From NCBI GenBank assembly GCA_964571335.1, contig CAZNAM010000008.1, positions 1 to 21,166 on the forward strand: 21,166 nt of DNA, in the 5' to 3' direction. Position numbers and translations under genes: made by a program. Numbering within the stretch: position 1 is the stretch's first letter; each line of letters begins with the position of its first letter. The notes beneath the pieces are model-generated. The model made no database searches, was not told where the DNA came from, and saw only the letters and a program-made list of their open reading frames with translations. Below, in pieces: positions 1 to 7,194 of this stretch. The stretch comes from JAFCDQ01 sp964571335 (GTDB lineage Archaea; Nanobdellota; Nanobdellia; Woesearchaeales; ARS49).

Positions 1-290
1 ATTCTTTGATTCCTGAAATTAAAAAATTGAATAAAAAAAAGGTTCCTGTGGTCATTACCTCTCAAACCATTTATGGTTTGACAATGCCTTTTGTTTATAC
101 TAATCTTAGAAAGTTGTCTGTTGAATCTGGTGCAATTTTTGTTGAAGATATGCTTCCTGAAATTGCTTATGTTAAGCTGATGTATATATTGTCTAAAACA
201 AAGAATTTTGCAAAGATTAAGGAATTGATGCAGACTAATATTTGTGGAGAGATTTCTCCAAGAGAAATTATGGAGGAATTTTTGTTTTAA
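1..290 (+). CDS. gatD: Glu-tRNA(Gln) amidotransferase subunit D, C-terminal end (partial)
   Basis: This is the C-terminal ~95 residues of an asparaginase-like protein; the reading frame is open to the left edge of the window, so the true start lies outside it. GatD releases ammonia from glutamine or asparagine for GatE, which amidates Glu-tRNA(Gln); the pair is exclusive to archaea. Visible features are the segment VPVVITSQTIYGLTMPFVY, typical of the asparaginase C-terminal lobe (V-x-x-x-S-Q near the end of the fold), followed by an SGAIFVEDMLPEIAYVKLMY stretch that matches the conserved 'G...DM.pE.A.vKLmw' end of GatD. The gene stops 8 bases before the GatE start codon, consistent with a gatDE operon. 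The identity is supported both by the motif and by the neighbour. Confidence 0.9.
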   Translation, partial: SLIPEIKKLNKKKVPVVITSQTIYGLTMPFVYTNLRKLSVESGAIFVEDMLPEIAYVKLMYILSKTKNFAKIKELMQTNICGEISPREIMEEFLF

Positions 291-298
291 AAATAAAA

Positions 299-2128
299 AT
301 GAAAGATTTGCCTGAAATTACTTGCGGAATTGAAATTCATCAGCAGTTAGATGGTAAGAAGCTTTTTTGTAATTGTCCGACTATTATAAAAGATTCCTCG
401 CCAGATTTTGTTGTTGAAAGAAAATTAAGGGCTGTTGTAGGAGAGACTGGAAAGATTGATATTGCTGCAGCTCATGAATCTTCTAGATCTAAAAAATTCT
501 TTTATGAATGTTTTAATGAAAATGTTTGTTTGATTGATCTTGATGAAGCTCCTCCTAATAGATTAAATGATGCTTGTTTGAATTCTTGTTTACAGGTTTG
601 TAAATTATTACATGCAAAGGTTGTTGATGAAGTTCAGGTCATGAGAAAAACTGTTGTTGATGGTAGTAATACAACTGGTTTTCAGAGAACTGCTCTTGTT
701 GGTTTGAATGGAAAGCTTAAGACTTCAAAAGGTGATGTTTCTATAAATTCAATAATAATAGAAGAAGATAGTGCAAGGACTATTTCAAGAAAACATGATA
801 GTGTTATTTACAGGTTAGATCGTTTAGGTATTCCTTTGTTTGAAATAACAACAGGTCCTGACATGCATTCTCCTGAGCATTGTGCAGAAGTTGCTGAAAA
901 GATTGGTTTGTTAGTGAGATCCACTGGAAAATGTAAGAGGGGTCTTGGCACTATCAGACAGGATATTAATGTTAGCATTAAAGGCGGTGCTCGTGTAGAA
1001 CTTAAAGGTGCTCAGGATTTAAAATTAATAAAAAGTTTTGTTGAGAATGAAGCAAAGAGACAGTTTGAATTGCTTAAGATTAAAGAAGAATTGAAAAAAA
1101 GAGATGTTAAAGAACAGGATCCTCCTATTATGGATGTTTCTAAGTTTTTTTCTGGTTCAGAAAGCAAATTAATCAAGAAAACTTTACATAATAAAGGTAA
1201 GATTTTAGCAATTAAGCTTAATGGTTTTCATGGTTTGGTTGGTAAGGAAATTCAAAAAGGTAAAAGATTAGGTACTGAGTTTTCTTCTCGTGCAAAAGTT
1301 AAGGCAGGTGTTGGAGGTATTTTTCATTCTGATGAGCTTCCTGCTTATGGAATTACAGATTATGAAGTTAATAGTATTCATCATGAATTAAAGTGCAGTA
1401 AAGATGATGCATTTATTCTTTGTGCTGATTCTGATGAACAAGCAACTGATGCTTTGATTGCTGTTATTGAGAGAGCTAATGAATGTTTGACAGGAGTGCC
1501 TAATGAAGTCAGGGATGCTGATCCTGATGCTACTTCAACATATCTTAGACCTATGCCTGGTGCTGCAAGGATGTATCCTGAGACAGACGTTCCTCCTATT
1601 CAAATTACTGATTCTTTATTATCAGAGATTAAGCTTCCTGAGCTTATTGAGGATAAGATAAAGCGTTTTCAGAAGATTGGTTTAGGTAAGGACTTAGCAG
1701 AATTGTTGGCTAAATCTTCTCGCACAGAACTCTTTGATTTATTCTATAAAAAATTTAAGAATGTTAAGCCGTCTTTTATTGCTGAAATTCTTTGTAGTAT
1801 CAAAAGAATAATTAGAAGGGAATTTGATATTGAAATAAATCCTTCTGATGATGATTTTGAGGTTTTTTTCTTTGAGCTTAACAGAGGAAAGATTGAGAAA
1901 GGATGTGTTAATGCTGTTTTCAAACAGAAAAAACCTGTTAAATTGATTATCAAAGATTTTTATCTTCTTTCGGATAAAGAGATTGAAAAGATTGTTAATG
2001 ATTTTATTAAAAATAATAAGAATGTTCCTCTTAAGGCTTTGATGGGTCAGATTATGTCAAAACTTAGAGGCAAGGCTTCTGGTGAGAAAGTACAGGCAAT
2101 CATCAAAAAAACCTTAAACAAGAAATAA
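299..2128 (+). CDS. gatE: Glu-tRNA(Gln) amidotransferase subunit E
   Basis: GatE phosphorylates the glutamate on misacylated Glu-tRNA(Gln) and amidates it with ammonia from GatD, giving Gln-tRNA(Gln); archaeal cells with this pair typically lack GlnRS. At 609 aa it has the usual GatE length (~620). The N-terminus shows the GatB/GatE signature GIEIHQQL near residue 10. The cradle motif GLGTIRQDINVSI followed by RVELKGAQDL lies near residues 215–240. The middle (roughly 270–410) matches the GAD/AspRS-like insertion that separates GatE from GatB, with PxAYGIT and the TRPMPGAARMYPETD-type segment (here YLRPMPGAARMYPETDVPPI). The last ~150 residues are the helical YqeY-like tail. I chose the ATG at 299 because the longer frame from 242 overlaps gatD and adds 19 residues unlike the family. 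It converges on the next gene with a 9-base gap. Confidence 0.95.
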   Translation: MKDLPEITCGIEIHQQLDGKKLFCNCPTIIKDSSPDFVVERKLRAVVGETGKIDIAAAHESSRSKKFFYECFNENVCLIDLDEAPPNRLNDACLNSCLQVCKLLHAKVVDEVQVMRKTVVDGSNTTGFQRTALVGLNGKLKTSKGDVSINSIIIEEDSARTISRKHDSVIYRLDRLGIPLFEITTGPDMHSPEHCAEVAEKIGLLVRSTGKCKRGLGTIRQDINVSIKGGARVELKGAQDLKLIKSFVENEAKRQFELLKIKEELKKRDVKEQDPPIMDVSKFFSGSESKLIKKTLHNKGKILAIKLNGFHGLVGKEIQKGKRLGTEFSSRAKVKAGVGGIFHSDELPAYGITDYEVNSIHHELKCSKDDAFILCADSDEQATDALIAVIERANECLTGVPNEVRDADPDATSTYLRPMPGAARMYPETDVPPIQITDSLLSEIKLPELIEDKIKRFQKIGLGKDLAELLAKSSRTELFDLFYKKFKNVKPSFIAEILCSIKRIIRREFDIEINPSDDDFEVFFFELNRGKIEKGCVNAVFKQKKPVKLIIKDFYLLSDKEIEKIVNDFIKNNKNVPLKALMGQIMSKLRGKASGEKVQAIIKKTLNKK

Positions 2129-2137
2129 AATAATAAA

Positions 2138-2860
2138 TCAAAATCTTTCACTATAACCTTTATTATTATCTTGCAGATATATTTTCTCTAATTCATAAAG
2201 GTCAATTTCTTTTTTCTTTTTCTTTAATCCCCATTGTATAATAACCATGATGAATATTCCAAATACTATTCCGACCATGTTTGTTGTTAAATCCCATCCT
2301 GTATTTATCCATCCTGCTCCATTTGCATCAAGTATTTCTTGTCCTTCTGGCCCCATTATTCCATCTCCATGTCCAAATCTTAGAAATCCTTCTCCTTTTC
2401 CATATATATTAAATCCCCAGAATTCACTTGCTTCAACTAATTGCCCAACTCCTGATGCTGCAAAAAAGACAATCATTACCATTGTTAAATTTTTTAATGT
2501 AAATAATTTAACATCCCATTTGTATTTGAAATAATTAAAGAACAGCATTGCAAAAGGCATCATTCCAAAAAAGTGTGTTATTCTTTCCCAGCTTATGAAA
2601 CTAAATGGGGATATATTATAGAAACCAAAGATTCCTAAGCAATGAAGTATATGTCCAAAAATTAATAAGGTAAATATGATTGGAGTCATGTTCCATTTTT
2701 CATATGTGAAATAATAGAATAATGTTAAAACAATAAAAATCACACATTCTTGTGTATATGCGGTTACTCCAACTACATAGCCTATTTTTATTAGTAAAAT
2801 AAATATTAATATTGATATTATTGCTAAAAAACCAATTCCTTTTTTCATTAAGTCTGCCAT
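2138..2860 (-). CDS. DUF2238 (YjdF-like) multi-pass membrane protein
   Basis: A 240-aa integral membrane protein with about six hydrophobic helices and a lysine-rich cytoplasmic tail after residue ~212. Three segments resemble the DUF2238/YjdF family: WERITHFFGMMPFAM (family: D+xGHFFqGxvP), GVGQLVEASEFWGF (family: SxxYELIEW) and NTGWDLTTNMVGIVFG (family: DxxWDMxxxxxGA). The conserved His, Glu and Asp lie in or next to membrane segments and may bind a metal or substrate, but the family's function is unknown. A long polar loop between the last two helices (~residues 155–185, GKGEGFLRFGHGDGIMGPEG) is glycine-rich. The ATG at 2860 sits ~27 bases from a TATA-like ATTTTAAATAAG (minus strand), consistent with leaderless expression. 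It is divergent from the glycosyltransferase and convergent with gatE. Confidence 0.6.
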   Translation of the reverse strand: MADLMKKGIGFLAIISILIFILLIKIGYVVGVTAYTQECVIFIVLTLFYYFTYEKWNMTPIIFTLLIFGHILHCLGIFGFYNISPFSFISWERITHFFGMMPFAMLFFNYFKYKWDVKLFTLKNLTMVMIVFFAASGVGQLVEASEFWGFNIYGKGEGFLRFGHGDGIMGPEGQEILDANGAGWINTGWDLTTNMVGIVFGIFIMVIIQWGLKKKKKEIDLYELEKIYLQDNNKGYSERF

Positions 2861-2881
2861 ACTTCCTTTAAAATAGTGAAC

Positions 2882-2910
2882 TTATTTAAAATTAACGTAA
2901 GCTTTAAAAA
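2882..2910. promoter_or_regulatory. Two divergent TATA boxes between the DUF2238 and glycosyltransferase genes
   Basis: The 74-base gap holds two separate TATA-like boxes. CTTATTTAAAAT at 2881–2893 (read on the minus strand) is centred about 27 bases from the start codon at 2860. CTTTAAAAA at 2902–2910 is centred about 29 bases from the ATG at 2935. Both distances fit archaeal TBP/TFB spacing for leaderless mRNAs. No Shine-Dalgarno motif precedes either start codon. Confidence 0.55.
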
Positions 2911-2934
2911 GGATTATTATTGTTTTTATTGATT

Positions 2935-4176
2935 ATGTTACAATATGTATTATGGTTTGTTAGCTTTTTAAGCATATGGTTGAGCCTGATTTGGATACAT
3001 TTCTTATTTTCCAAAAAAGAAAATAAAATATCTTATAATGTGCTTCCGTCTATTTGTGCTGCAATTCCTGTTTTTAATGAAGAAAAAAGCATAATTAAAA
3101 CTTTAAATTCTCTCAGAAATTGTGATTATCCTAAAGATAAGCTTCAGATTATTGTTTCTGATGATGGAAGCAAGGATAATACTATTAATGTTGTAAATGA
3201 ATTTATTTCTAATAATCCTGAGTTAAATATTTCACTTATTTCAGATGTTAACTCTGGAAAAGGTGCTGCCGTCAATAAGGCTTTAGCTAAATGTAATTCT
3301 GATTTGTTTGTTGTTATTGATGCAGATTCAAGAATAAAGAAATGTGCATTCATTAAAGCAGTATCTTACTTTCATAAACCAAAAGTTGCTGCAGTAATAA
3401 GCAGGGTTATTGTTGATTTTCCTACATCTTGGCTTCAGAAAATGCAGTATTTTGAATATATTCTTAGTAATATGATTAGAAAAATAATGCATAATTTTGG
3501 AACTTTATGTATTACTCATGGTGCTTTTACAATGTTTAAGACCTCTATTTTGAAAAAAGTAGGTGGTTTTGATGGCAATAGAAATAATATTACAGAGGAT
3601 TTAGAGATTGCTTTAAGACTTAAATCAAATAAGTATGATGTTGTTATGGCTCATGATGCTGATTGTTTCACAATTGCACCTTCAACTTTTAACAAACTAA
3701 GAAAACAGAGAATAAGATGGTATAGAGGATATATTTTTAATCATATTAAATATAGAAAATTATTCTTTTCAAAAGAACATGGTATTTTTGGTATTTTTCA
3801 GTTGCCAGTAACTATCTTTGCAGTTGCTTTAAGTGTTAGTTATTTTCTTCTTATTACTCTTAATATTTTTAGTGATTTTTTTAATTTTCTTGTTAGAAGT
3901 TTGACTATTCCTAATTATTTTCTCGCAAATATATTTAATTTTCCTTCTATTTCTGAATTTTTTTTAACTAAGAATCTGCAAATATATATTCCTATTGCAA
4001 TTACTTTTGCTTTAACTTTAGTTATTGTTTTTTCTGCTCACAAGGTTTTCAAGGAAAAATTATCTCGTTCTGTTTTTCCCGCTGCCTGTTATTTTATTAT
4101 AATGCCTTATTTTACTGCAATAAACTGGTTAGATAGTGTCGGCAGAGAAGTATTTAAGTCAAAAAGAAAATGGTAA
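2935..4176 (+). CDS. Membrane-bound family 2 glycosyltransferase
   Basis: A processive-type GT2 enzyme of 413 aa, expected to transfer a sugar from a nucleotide-sugar to a lipid carrier or growing polysaccharide at the cytoplasmic membrane face. One N-terminal helix (~1–27) is followed by the GT-A domain. That domain shows CAAIPVFNEEKSI, VSDDGSKDNT, the DxD-type metal site VVIDADSRI, GAFTMFK, the catalytic-base region TEDLEIALRL (T-E-D) and the Q-x-x-R-W-type motif as RKQRIRWYRGY. About three to four C-terminal helices follow (from ~residue 285). The combination of DxD, ED and QRIRWYRG places it with cellulose/hyaluronan/poly-GlcNAc synthase-like enzymes; the sugar cannot be read from sequence. 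A TTG six codons upstream is possible, but the ATG at 2935 fits a TATA box ~29 bases away. It stands alone, not in a polysaccharide cluster. Confidence 0.88.
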   Translation: MLQYVLWFVSFLSIWLSLIWIHFLFSKKENKISYNVLPSICAAIPVFNEEKSIIKTLNSLRNCDYPKDKLQIIVSDDGSKDNTINVVNEFISNNPELNISLISDVNSGKGAAVNKALAKCNSDLFVVIDADSRIKKCAFIKAVSYFHKPKVAAVISRVIVDFPTSWLQKMQYFEYILSNMIRKIMHNFGTLCITHGAFTMFKTSILKKVGGFDGNRNNITEDLEIALRLKSNKYDVVMAHDADCFTIAPSTFNKLRKQRIRWYRGYIFNHIKYRKLFFSKEHGIFGIFQLPVTIFAVALSVSYFLLITLNIFSDFFNFLVRSLTIPNYFLANIFNFPSISEFFLTKNLQIYIPIAITFALTLVIVFSAHKVFKEKLSRSVFPAACYFIIMPYFTAINWLDSVGREVFKSKRKW

Positions 4177-4198
4177 TTTGATTAATTTTAAATTAAAA

Positions 4199-4213
4199 AA
4201 TAAAATATTTATT
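4199..4213. terminator. A/T-only inverted repeat at a convergent gene junction
   Basis: AATAAA – ATA – TTTATT forms a 6-bp inverted repeat with a 3-base spacer and covers the stop codon of the minus-strand gene ending at 4209. A second one, TTAATTT/AAATTAA, lies just left at 4182–4196. They sit between convergent genes ending at 4176 and 4209. Either strand would give a short hairpin in a U/A-rich setting. Weak on its own, but the layout recurs at 5764 and 20351. Confidence 0.35.
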
Positions 4214-4643
4214 CTTCTTTTTTCATAAATTTAGATTTTTCTTTTCTTAAATTTGCTGAAATATCATGAACCCATTCTGTTTCATCATATAATGCTTCTC
4301 CTGGTTTGTATTGTCTTGCTCTGTTATAAACTTCAAGATATAGTATTTGTGATTTTGCTATTTCTTGGTCTGTTATTGCTTTTGTGTTTTTACACCAGTC
4401 AATAAATAGTTTTACAATAGCAACAACATATCCTAAGATAATTAAAACAACTACAGTCATCATTATTGTTTTCATCGCCCCAGTTATTTCTAATAAGTCT
4501 ATCATTGCAGTTATTGCTAATATAATTATTGTTGCACATACTGTGCTAAATAAGAATTTAAGTGGAAAATACCAGCTTCCTTGTTTCATACCTATTGCAG
4601 GAATTATGTCTATATTTTGTTCATATACTTCTTTTTTTACCAT
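4209..4643 (-). CDS. Unknown small membrane protein with two transmembrane helices
   Basis: A 144-aa protein I do not recognise. It has a polar N-terminus of ~25 residues and two strong hydrophobic helices (~residues 28–50 and 58–82) separated by a short loop. The ~60-residue soluble C-terminal tail is rich in charged and aromatic residues (WCKNTKAITDQEIAKSQ; YNRARQYKPGEALYDETEW; a lysine-rich end). The tail begins with a lone Cys right after the second helix. A TATA-like GTATTTAA (4665–4672, minus strand) is centred ~26 bases from the ATG, so the message is probably leaderless. It is convergent with the glycosyltransferase and ~50 bases from tRNA-Arg, apparently monocistronic. No signal peptide cleavage site or catalytic motif is visible. 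Confidence 0.7.
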   Translation of the reverse strand: MVKKEVYEQNIDIIPAIGMKQGSWYFPLKFLFSTVCATIIILAITAMIDLLEITGAMKTIMMTVVVLIILGYVVAIVKLFIDWCKNTKAITDQEIAKSQILYLEVYNRARQYKPGEALYDETEWVHDISANLRKEKSKFMKKEE

Positions 4644-4696
4644 AATTGTTTAGTTTTTTTATTAGTATTTAATTCTTTTGTTTAGCAATAATAAGA

Positions 4697-4802
4697 CGCA
4701 CCCAGGGGGATTCGAACCCCCGACCCCTTGCTTTCCACTATTCAAAGCAATTTGCTTTAAAATTAGGAGGCAAGTGCTCTATCCAAGCTGAGCTACGAGT
4801 GC
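4697..4802 (-). tRNA. tRNA-Arg (anticodon CCU) with a ~31-nt intron
   Basis: On the minus strand the acceptor GCACTCG pairs with TGGGTGC (two wobble pairs), with discriminator G at 4697 and no encoded CCA. The D arm (GCTC…GAGC, loop with GG) and T arm (GGGGG-TTCGAAT-CCCCC) are canonical. The anticodon stem CTTGC/GCAAG is interrupted by an intron. The mature loop CTCCTAA gives anticodon CCU (AGG codons). If spliced at the usual archaeal position 37/38, the intron is 4733–4763 and carries an AAAGC…GCTTT hairpin; intron GTGG opposes loop CTCC with one mismatch as an imperfect bulge-helix-bulge. The CCA-adding enzyme at 12522 would finish its 3' end. Confidence 0.93.
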
Positions 4803-4824
4803 TTTTATTTCATTAGTTAAAAAC

Positions 4825-4838
4825 AAGTTTTTTAACTT
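4825..4838. promoter_or_regulatory. Palindromic TATA element shared by tRNA-Arg and truD
   Basis: AAGTTTTTTAACTT is an inverted repeat (AAGTT/AACTT, 4-base spacer). Its centre is ~29 bases from the 5' end of tRNA-Arg on the minus strand and ~27 bases from the truD ATG on the plus strand. Both are the expected archaeal TATA-to-start distance. It is the best TATA match for either gene, so one element probably serves both. Confidence 0.5.
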
Positions 4839-4858
4839 TTTCCTTTTTCTTTGTTATT

Positions 4859-5767
4859 ATGTATAAAATTAAGCAGATTCCTGAAGATTTTATTGTAGAT
4901 GAAGTTAATGATACTAAATTTGATAATGGAAGATTTTTTTGTTATTGGATGAAAAAAAGAAATTATAATACTCTTTCAGCTGTTGAAGTTGTTGCTAAAT
5001 ATAATAATCTTAAAATTTCTGATTTTTCTTGGGCAGGAAATAAAGATAAGATGGCAGTTACAACTCAGTTGATTTCTACAAATAAAAAATTAAATAATCT
5101 TTCTTTTGATGATATTGAGATTTCTTTTGCAGGAAATTCTGATTCTCCTGTTTCTCTTGGTTTTCTTAGAGGAAATCATTTTAAGATTACAATTAGAGAT
5201 ATTGATTCTTTGCCTGATTTTTCTGATAAATTTATCAATTATTTTGGTGTTCAGCGTTTTTCTGAGAATAATATTGAGGTTGGAAAATCAATAATCAAAA
5301 AAGATTTTGCTAAAACAGTTGAAATTTTGAATCTTGATGTTTCTGGAAATAATTTTATCAATGCAATTTCTCATCTTCCAAAAAAGATTCTTTCTCTTTA
5401 TGTTCATGCTTATCAGTCTTTTATTTGGAATTCTGCTGTTAATTTATATCTTGAAGATAATCCTAATTTTGATGTTTCTGTTGAAATTCCTATTGTTGGT
5501 TTTGGAACTCAGGATATTGATAAATATTCTATGATTGTTCTTGAAAAAGAAGGCATTTCTAAAAGAGATTTTGTTATTCGTTCCCTGCCTGATTTAAGTT
5601 CAGAAGGTTCTTCAAGAAAAATATGGACTCAGGCAAAAGATCTTATTATTTCTGAGTTGGTTGATGATGATTTAAATCAAGGAAAGAAAAAGGTTTTGAT
5701 TTCTTTTTTTCTTGATAAAGGAGTTTATGCTACTGAATTTTTAAGACAAAATTTTGAAAATAAATAA
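4859..5767 (+). CDS. truD: tRNA pseudouridine synthase TruD, compact form
   Basis: TruD converts uridine 13 in the tRNA D arm to pseudouridine. Family motifs in order are PEDFIVDE near the N-terminus, KKRNYNTLSAVEVVA, the catalytic loop GNKDKMAVTTQ at residues 60–70 (Asp63 the expected nucleophile), LGFLRGNHFKI, FGVQRFSENN and YVHAYQSFIWN. At 302 aa it is clearly shorter than typical TruD (roughly 340–430 aa). The shortfall seems to be in the TRUD insertion domain that projects from the catalytic core, while all core motifs are intact. The ATG at 4859 lies ~27 bases from the palindromic TATA box, with no Shine-Dalgarno, so it is probably leaderless. It converges on adk, with a 10-base gap inside an inverted repeat. 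Confidence 0.92.
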   Translation: MYKIKQIPEDFIVDEVNDTKFDNGRFFCYWMKKRNYNTLSAVEVVAKYNNLKISDFSWAGNKDKMAVTTQLISTNKKLNNLSFDDIEISFAGNSDSPVSLGFLRGNHFKITIRDIDSLPDFSDKFINYFGVQRFSENNIEVGKSIIKKDFAKTVEILNLDVSGNNFINAISHLPKKILSLYVHAYQSFIWNSAVNLYLEDNPNFDVSVEIPIVGFGTQDIDKYSMIVLEKEGISKRDFVIRSLPDLSSEGSSRKIWTQAKDLIISELVDDDLNQGKKKVLISFFLDKGVYATEFLRQNFENK

Positions 5768-5786
5768 AATAAAAAATTTATTTTAT
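5764..5786. terminator. Bidirectional A/T inverted repeat covering both stop codons (truD/adk)
   Basis: A perfect 10-bp inverted repeat, left arm ATAAAATAAA and right arm TTTATTTTAT, with spacer AAA. It contains the TAA of truD (5765–5767) and the TAA of adk (minus strand, 5778–5780). It consists only of A and T and sits exactly at the convergent junction, so it can act as a terminator or 3'-end hairpin for either transcript. Confidence 0.55.
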
Positions 5787-6389
5787 GTTGTTGATTATTT
5801 TTGTTATCTCTTCAAATATCTCTTCTACTGTTCCTGTTCCATCAACCACATAAACTATCCCTCTTGGATTATAGTATTCTTTTAATGGTTCAACTTCTTC
5901 ATGATATATTTCAAGTCTTTTCTTTATTGCTTCTGGCTTGTCATCTTCTCTTTGATATAATTCTGCTTTGCATTTAGGACAGTTTTCATATTTGTCTGTT
6001 GTTATCTCACCGCAGTCTCTGCATTGTCTTCTTTTTGATAATCTTTTAATTGCTAAATCATCAGATATCTCTAAGCTTATTAAAGAATCAACTTCTGCTA
6101 CCTCATCTAGTGCTTCTGCTTGTTCTAAGCTTCTTGGATAACCGTCAAATACTATGTTGTCAAAATTTCCATCTACTTTTTTTCTTATCAGGTCTAATGT
6201 TATCTCTTTTGTTATAAGCTCTCCTTTGCTTATTATTTCCTTTATTTTCTTTGCTAGTTCAGTGTCTTTTTTTGATTCTTCTCTTAACAAATCACCCATA
6301 CTTATATGGGTCATTCCAAATTTCTTTGCTATCAGCTTTGCTTGAGTTCCTTTGCCGCTTCCAGCCATTCCTAATAATATTATATTCAT
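5778..6389 (-). CDS. adk: Adenylate kinase with zinc-finger LID
   Basis: Catalyses ATP + AMP = 2 ADP in the cytoplasm. The 203-aa protein has the P-loop GMAGSGKGTQ at residues 7–16, the AMP-binding segment MGDLLREE near 31–38, FDGYPRSLEQAEAL at 81–94 and the LID with CRDCG…CPKC (Cys123, 126, 137, 140) as a four-cysteine zinc site. This is the bacterial/long-type adenylate kinase, not the trimeric archaeal AdkA; several euryarchaeal and DPANN lineages carry it. I start it at the ATG at 6389, which directly opens the P-loop strand and follows a Shine-Dalgarno GGTGAG (6393–6398, minus strand); the longer frame adds nine unrelated residues. It is divergent from tRNA-Thr and convergent with truD. 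Confidence 0.95.
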   Translation of the reverse strand: MNIILLGMAGSGKGTQAKLIAKKFGMTHISMGDLLREESKKDTELAKKIKEIISKGELITKEITLDLIRKKVDGNFDNIVFDGYPRSLEQAEALDEVAEVDSLISLEISDDLAIKRLSKRRQCRDCGEITTDKYENCPKCKAELYQREDDKPEAIKKRLEIYHEEVEPLKEYYNPRGIVYVVDGTGTVEEIFEEITKIINNIK

Positions 6390-6420
6390 ATTCTCACCTT
6401 TTTTTATATTGTGCAAAAGA

Positions 6421-6430
6421 TTTTTAAAAG
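6421..6430. promoter_or_regulatory. TATA element between adk and tRNA-Thr, probably bidirectional
   Basis: TTTTTAAAAG is centred ~29 bases from the 5' end of tRNA-Thr. On the other side it would place the adk transcript start near 6398, just ahead of the adk Shine-Dalgarno. The only other TATA-like match upstream of adk (6403–6410) is too close to the start codon to give a leader containing the ribosome-binding site. Confidence 0.45.
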
Positions 6431-6453
6431 ATTTCTATACTTGAGAATAACAT

Positions 6454-6526
6454 GCCCCTGTAGCATAGTAGCTATTGCGGCAGACTTGTAATCTGCAGGT
6501 CGAGGGTGCAGTTCCCTCCAGGGGCT
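6454..6526 (+). tRNA. tRNA-Thr (anticodon UGU) with variant D- and T-loops
   Basis: The acceptor stem GCCCCTG/CAGGGGC is perfect, the anticodon stem-loop GCAGA-CTTGTAA-TCTGC gives anticodon UGU, and the T stem GAGGG/CCCTC is perfect. Discriminator U73 is usual for archaeal tRNA-Thr. The total of 73 nt is normal and CCA is not encoded. The loops are not normal: the T-loop reads TGCAGTT, lacking T55 and A58, and the D-loop AGTAGCTA has no GG pair. The D arm can instead fold as ATAG-TAG-CTAT extending the stem. A TATA box ~29 bases upstream and a T-rich 3' flank suggest it is expressed. The minus-strand gene ends only 5 bases downstream. Confidence 0.85.
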
Positions 6527-6531
6527 TATTT

Positions 6532-7179
6532 TTAAAATTCAATTCTCATTTCTTCGTCACTTGGCTCAAAATATTTGAAATATTGACCAATTCTTGGAAT
6601 TTTTTCTAGATATTCTTTAATACTTATTCCAAAACTTGCAATCAAGACTTTCTTTTTTCCTCTATTAATTAGGATTTTTTCTTCTTTAATATCCCTTTTA
6701 GAAATATCAAAAACATTCATGCAGTTCCTATGTACTACAGAACTTAATCCATTTATTGTATCTTTAAAATCTCGTTTTATTGAATTACATAAATATTCTA
6801 GCTTTTTTGTTTTTTGTTTTAATACTATTTGTTTAAATTCTTGATTAGTGACCTGTTCATCTATTTCTTGTTGAAGTGATATTTTTTCTTGTTCCAATAT
6901 TTTATCTAAATCTGCGTTATACCATTCACAAAATTTTTCATATTCGACAAAAATGCTTTGATATACATCTTTTGAAAGATTAATTCTAGTTACATAGTCT
7001 TCATAGTCTGAACGATCTTTTCCTCCCTCTACAATAACTTTTTCTGTTCTTGTTGGCATTTCTTCACCACAAACAACGCATTTAAATTTGTCATTGCTTT
7101 CCTCACAAGGAGTGCTACGACCTCCTCTTATTTCTTTCACAGCTTCATAACTTAAATCAGCTAATTCTTTTAGATTCAT
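6532..7179 (-). CDS. Unknown protein with CxxC and HxxC zinc-type motifs and a helical middle
   Basis: A 215-aa cytoplasmic protein that I cannot assign to a family. It carries FKCVVCGEEM (Cys34, Cys37) and, 113 residues later, VVHRNCMNVF (His150, Cys153), together a possible C2HC metal site. The region between, ~70–145, is charged and largely helical, possibly coiled coil (LDKILEQEKISLQQEIDEQ). The N-terminus MNLKEL and the CxxC context resemble the upstream neighbour (7195–7929), so the two look like diverged paralogues. I prefer the ATG at 7179 over the GTG at 7185 because a near-perfect Shine-Dalgarno GAGGTGA directly precedes it. It is third in the operon behind the CYTH gene, 15 bases after the previous stop, and ends 5 bases from tRNA-Thr. 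Codon choice leans to A-ending codons more than in truD or gatE. Confidence 0.75.
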   Translation of the reverse strand: MNLKELADLSYEAVKEIRGGRSTPCEESNDKFKCVVCGEEMPTRTEKVIVEGGKDRSDYEDYVTRINLSKDVYQSIFVEYEKFCEWYNADLDKILEQEKISLQQEIDEQVTNQEFKQIVLKQKTKKLEYLCNSIKRDFKDTINGLSSVVHRNCMNVFDISKRDIKEEKILINRGKKKVLIASFGISIKEYLEKIPRIGQYFKYFEPSDEEMRIEF

Positions 7180-7194
7180 TTTCACCTCTTATTT

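Noticed and set aside
242..298. GatE start at the ATG at 242
   Set aside because: It would overlap gatD by 49 bases and add residues unlike the family; the ATG at 299 gives the standard N-terminus.
2247..2534. Plus-strand frame opposite the DUF2238 gene, and similar antisense frames elsewhere (e.g. 10154–10618, 11777–12124)
   Set aside because: They are antisense shadows of genes with clear family motifs and have no promoter or family signature of their own.
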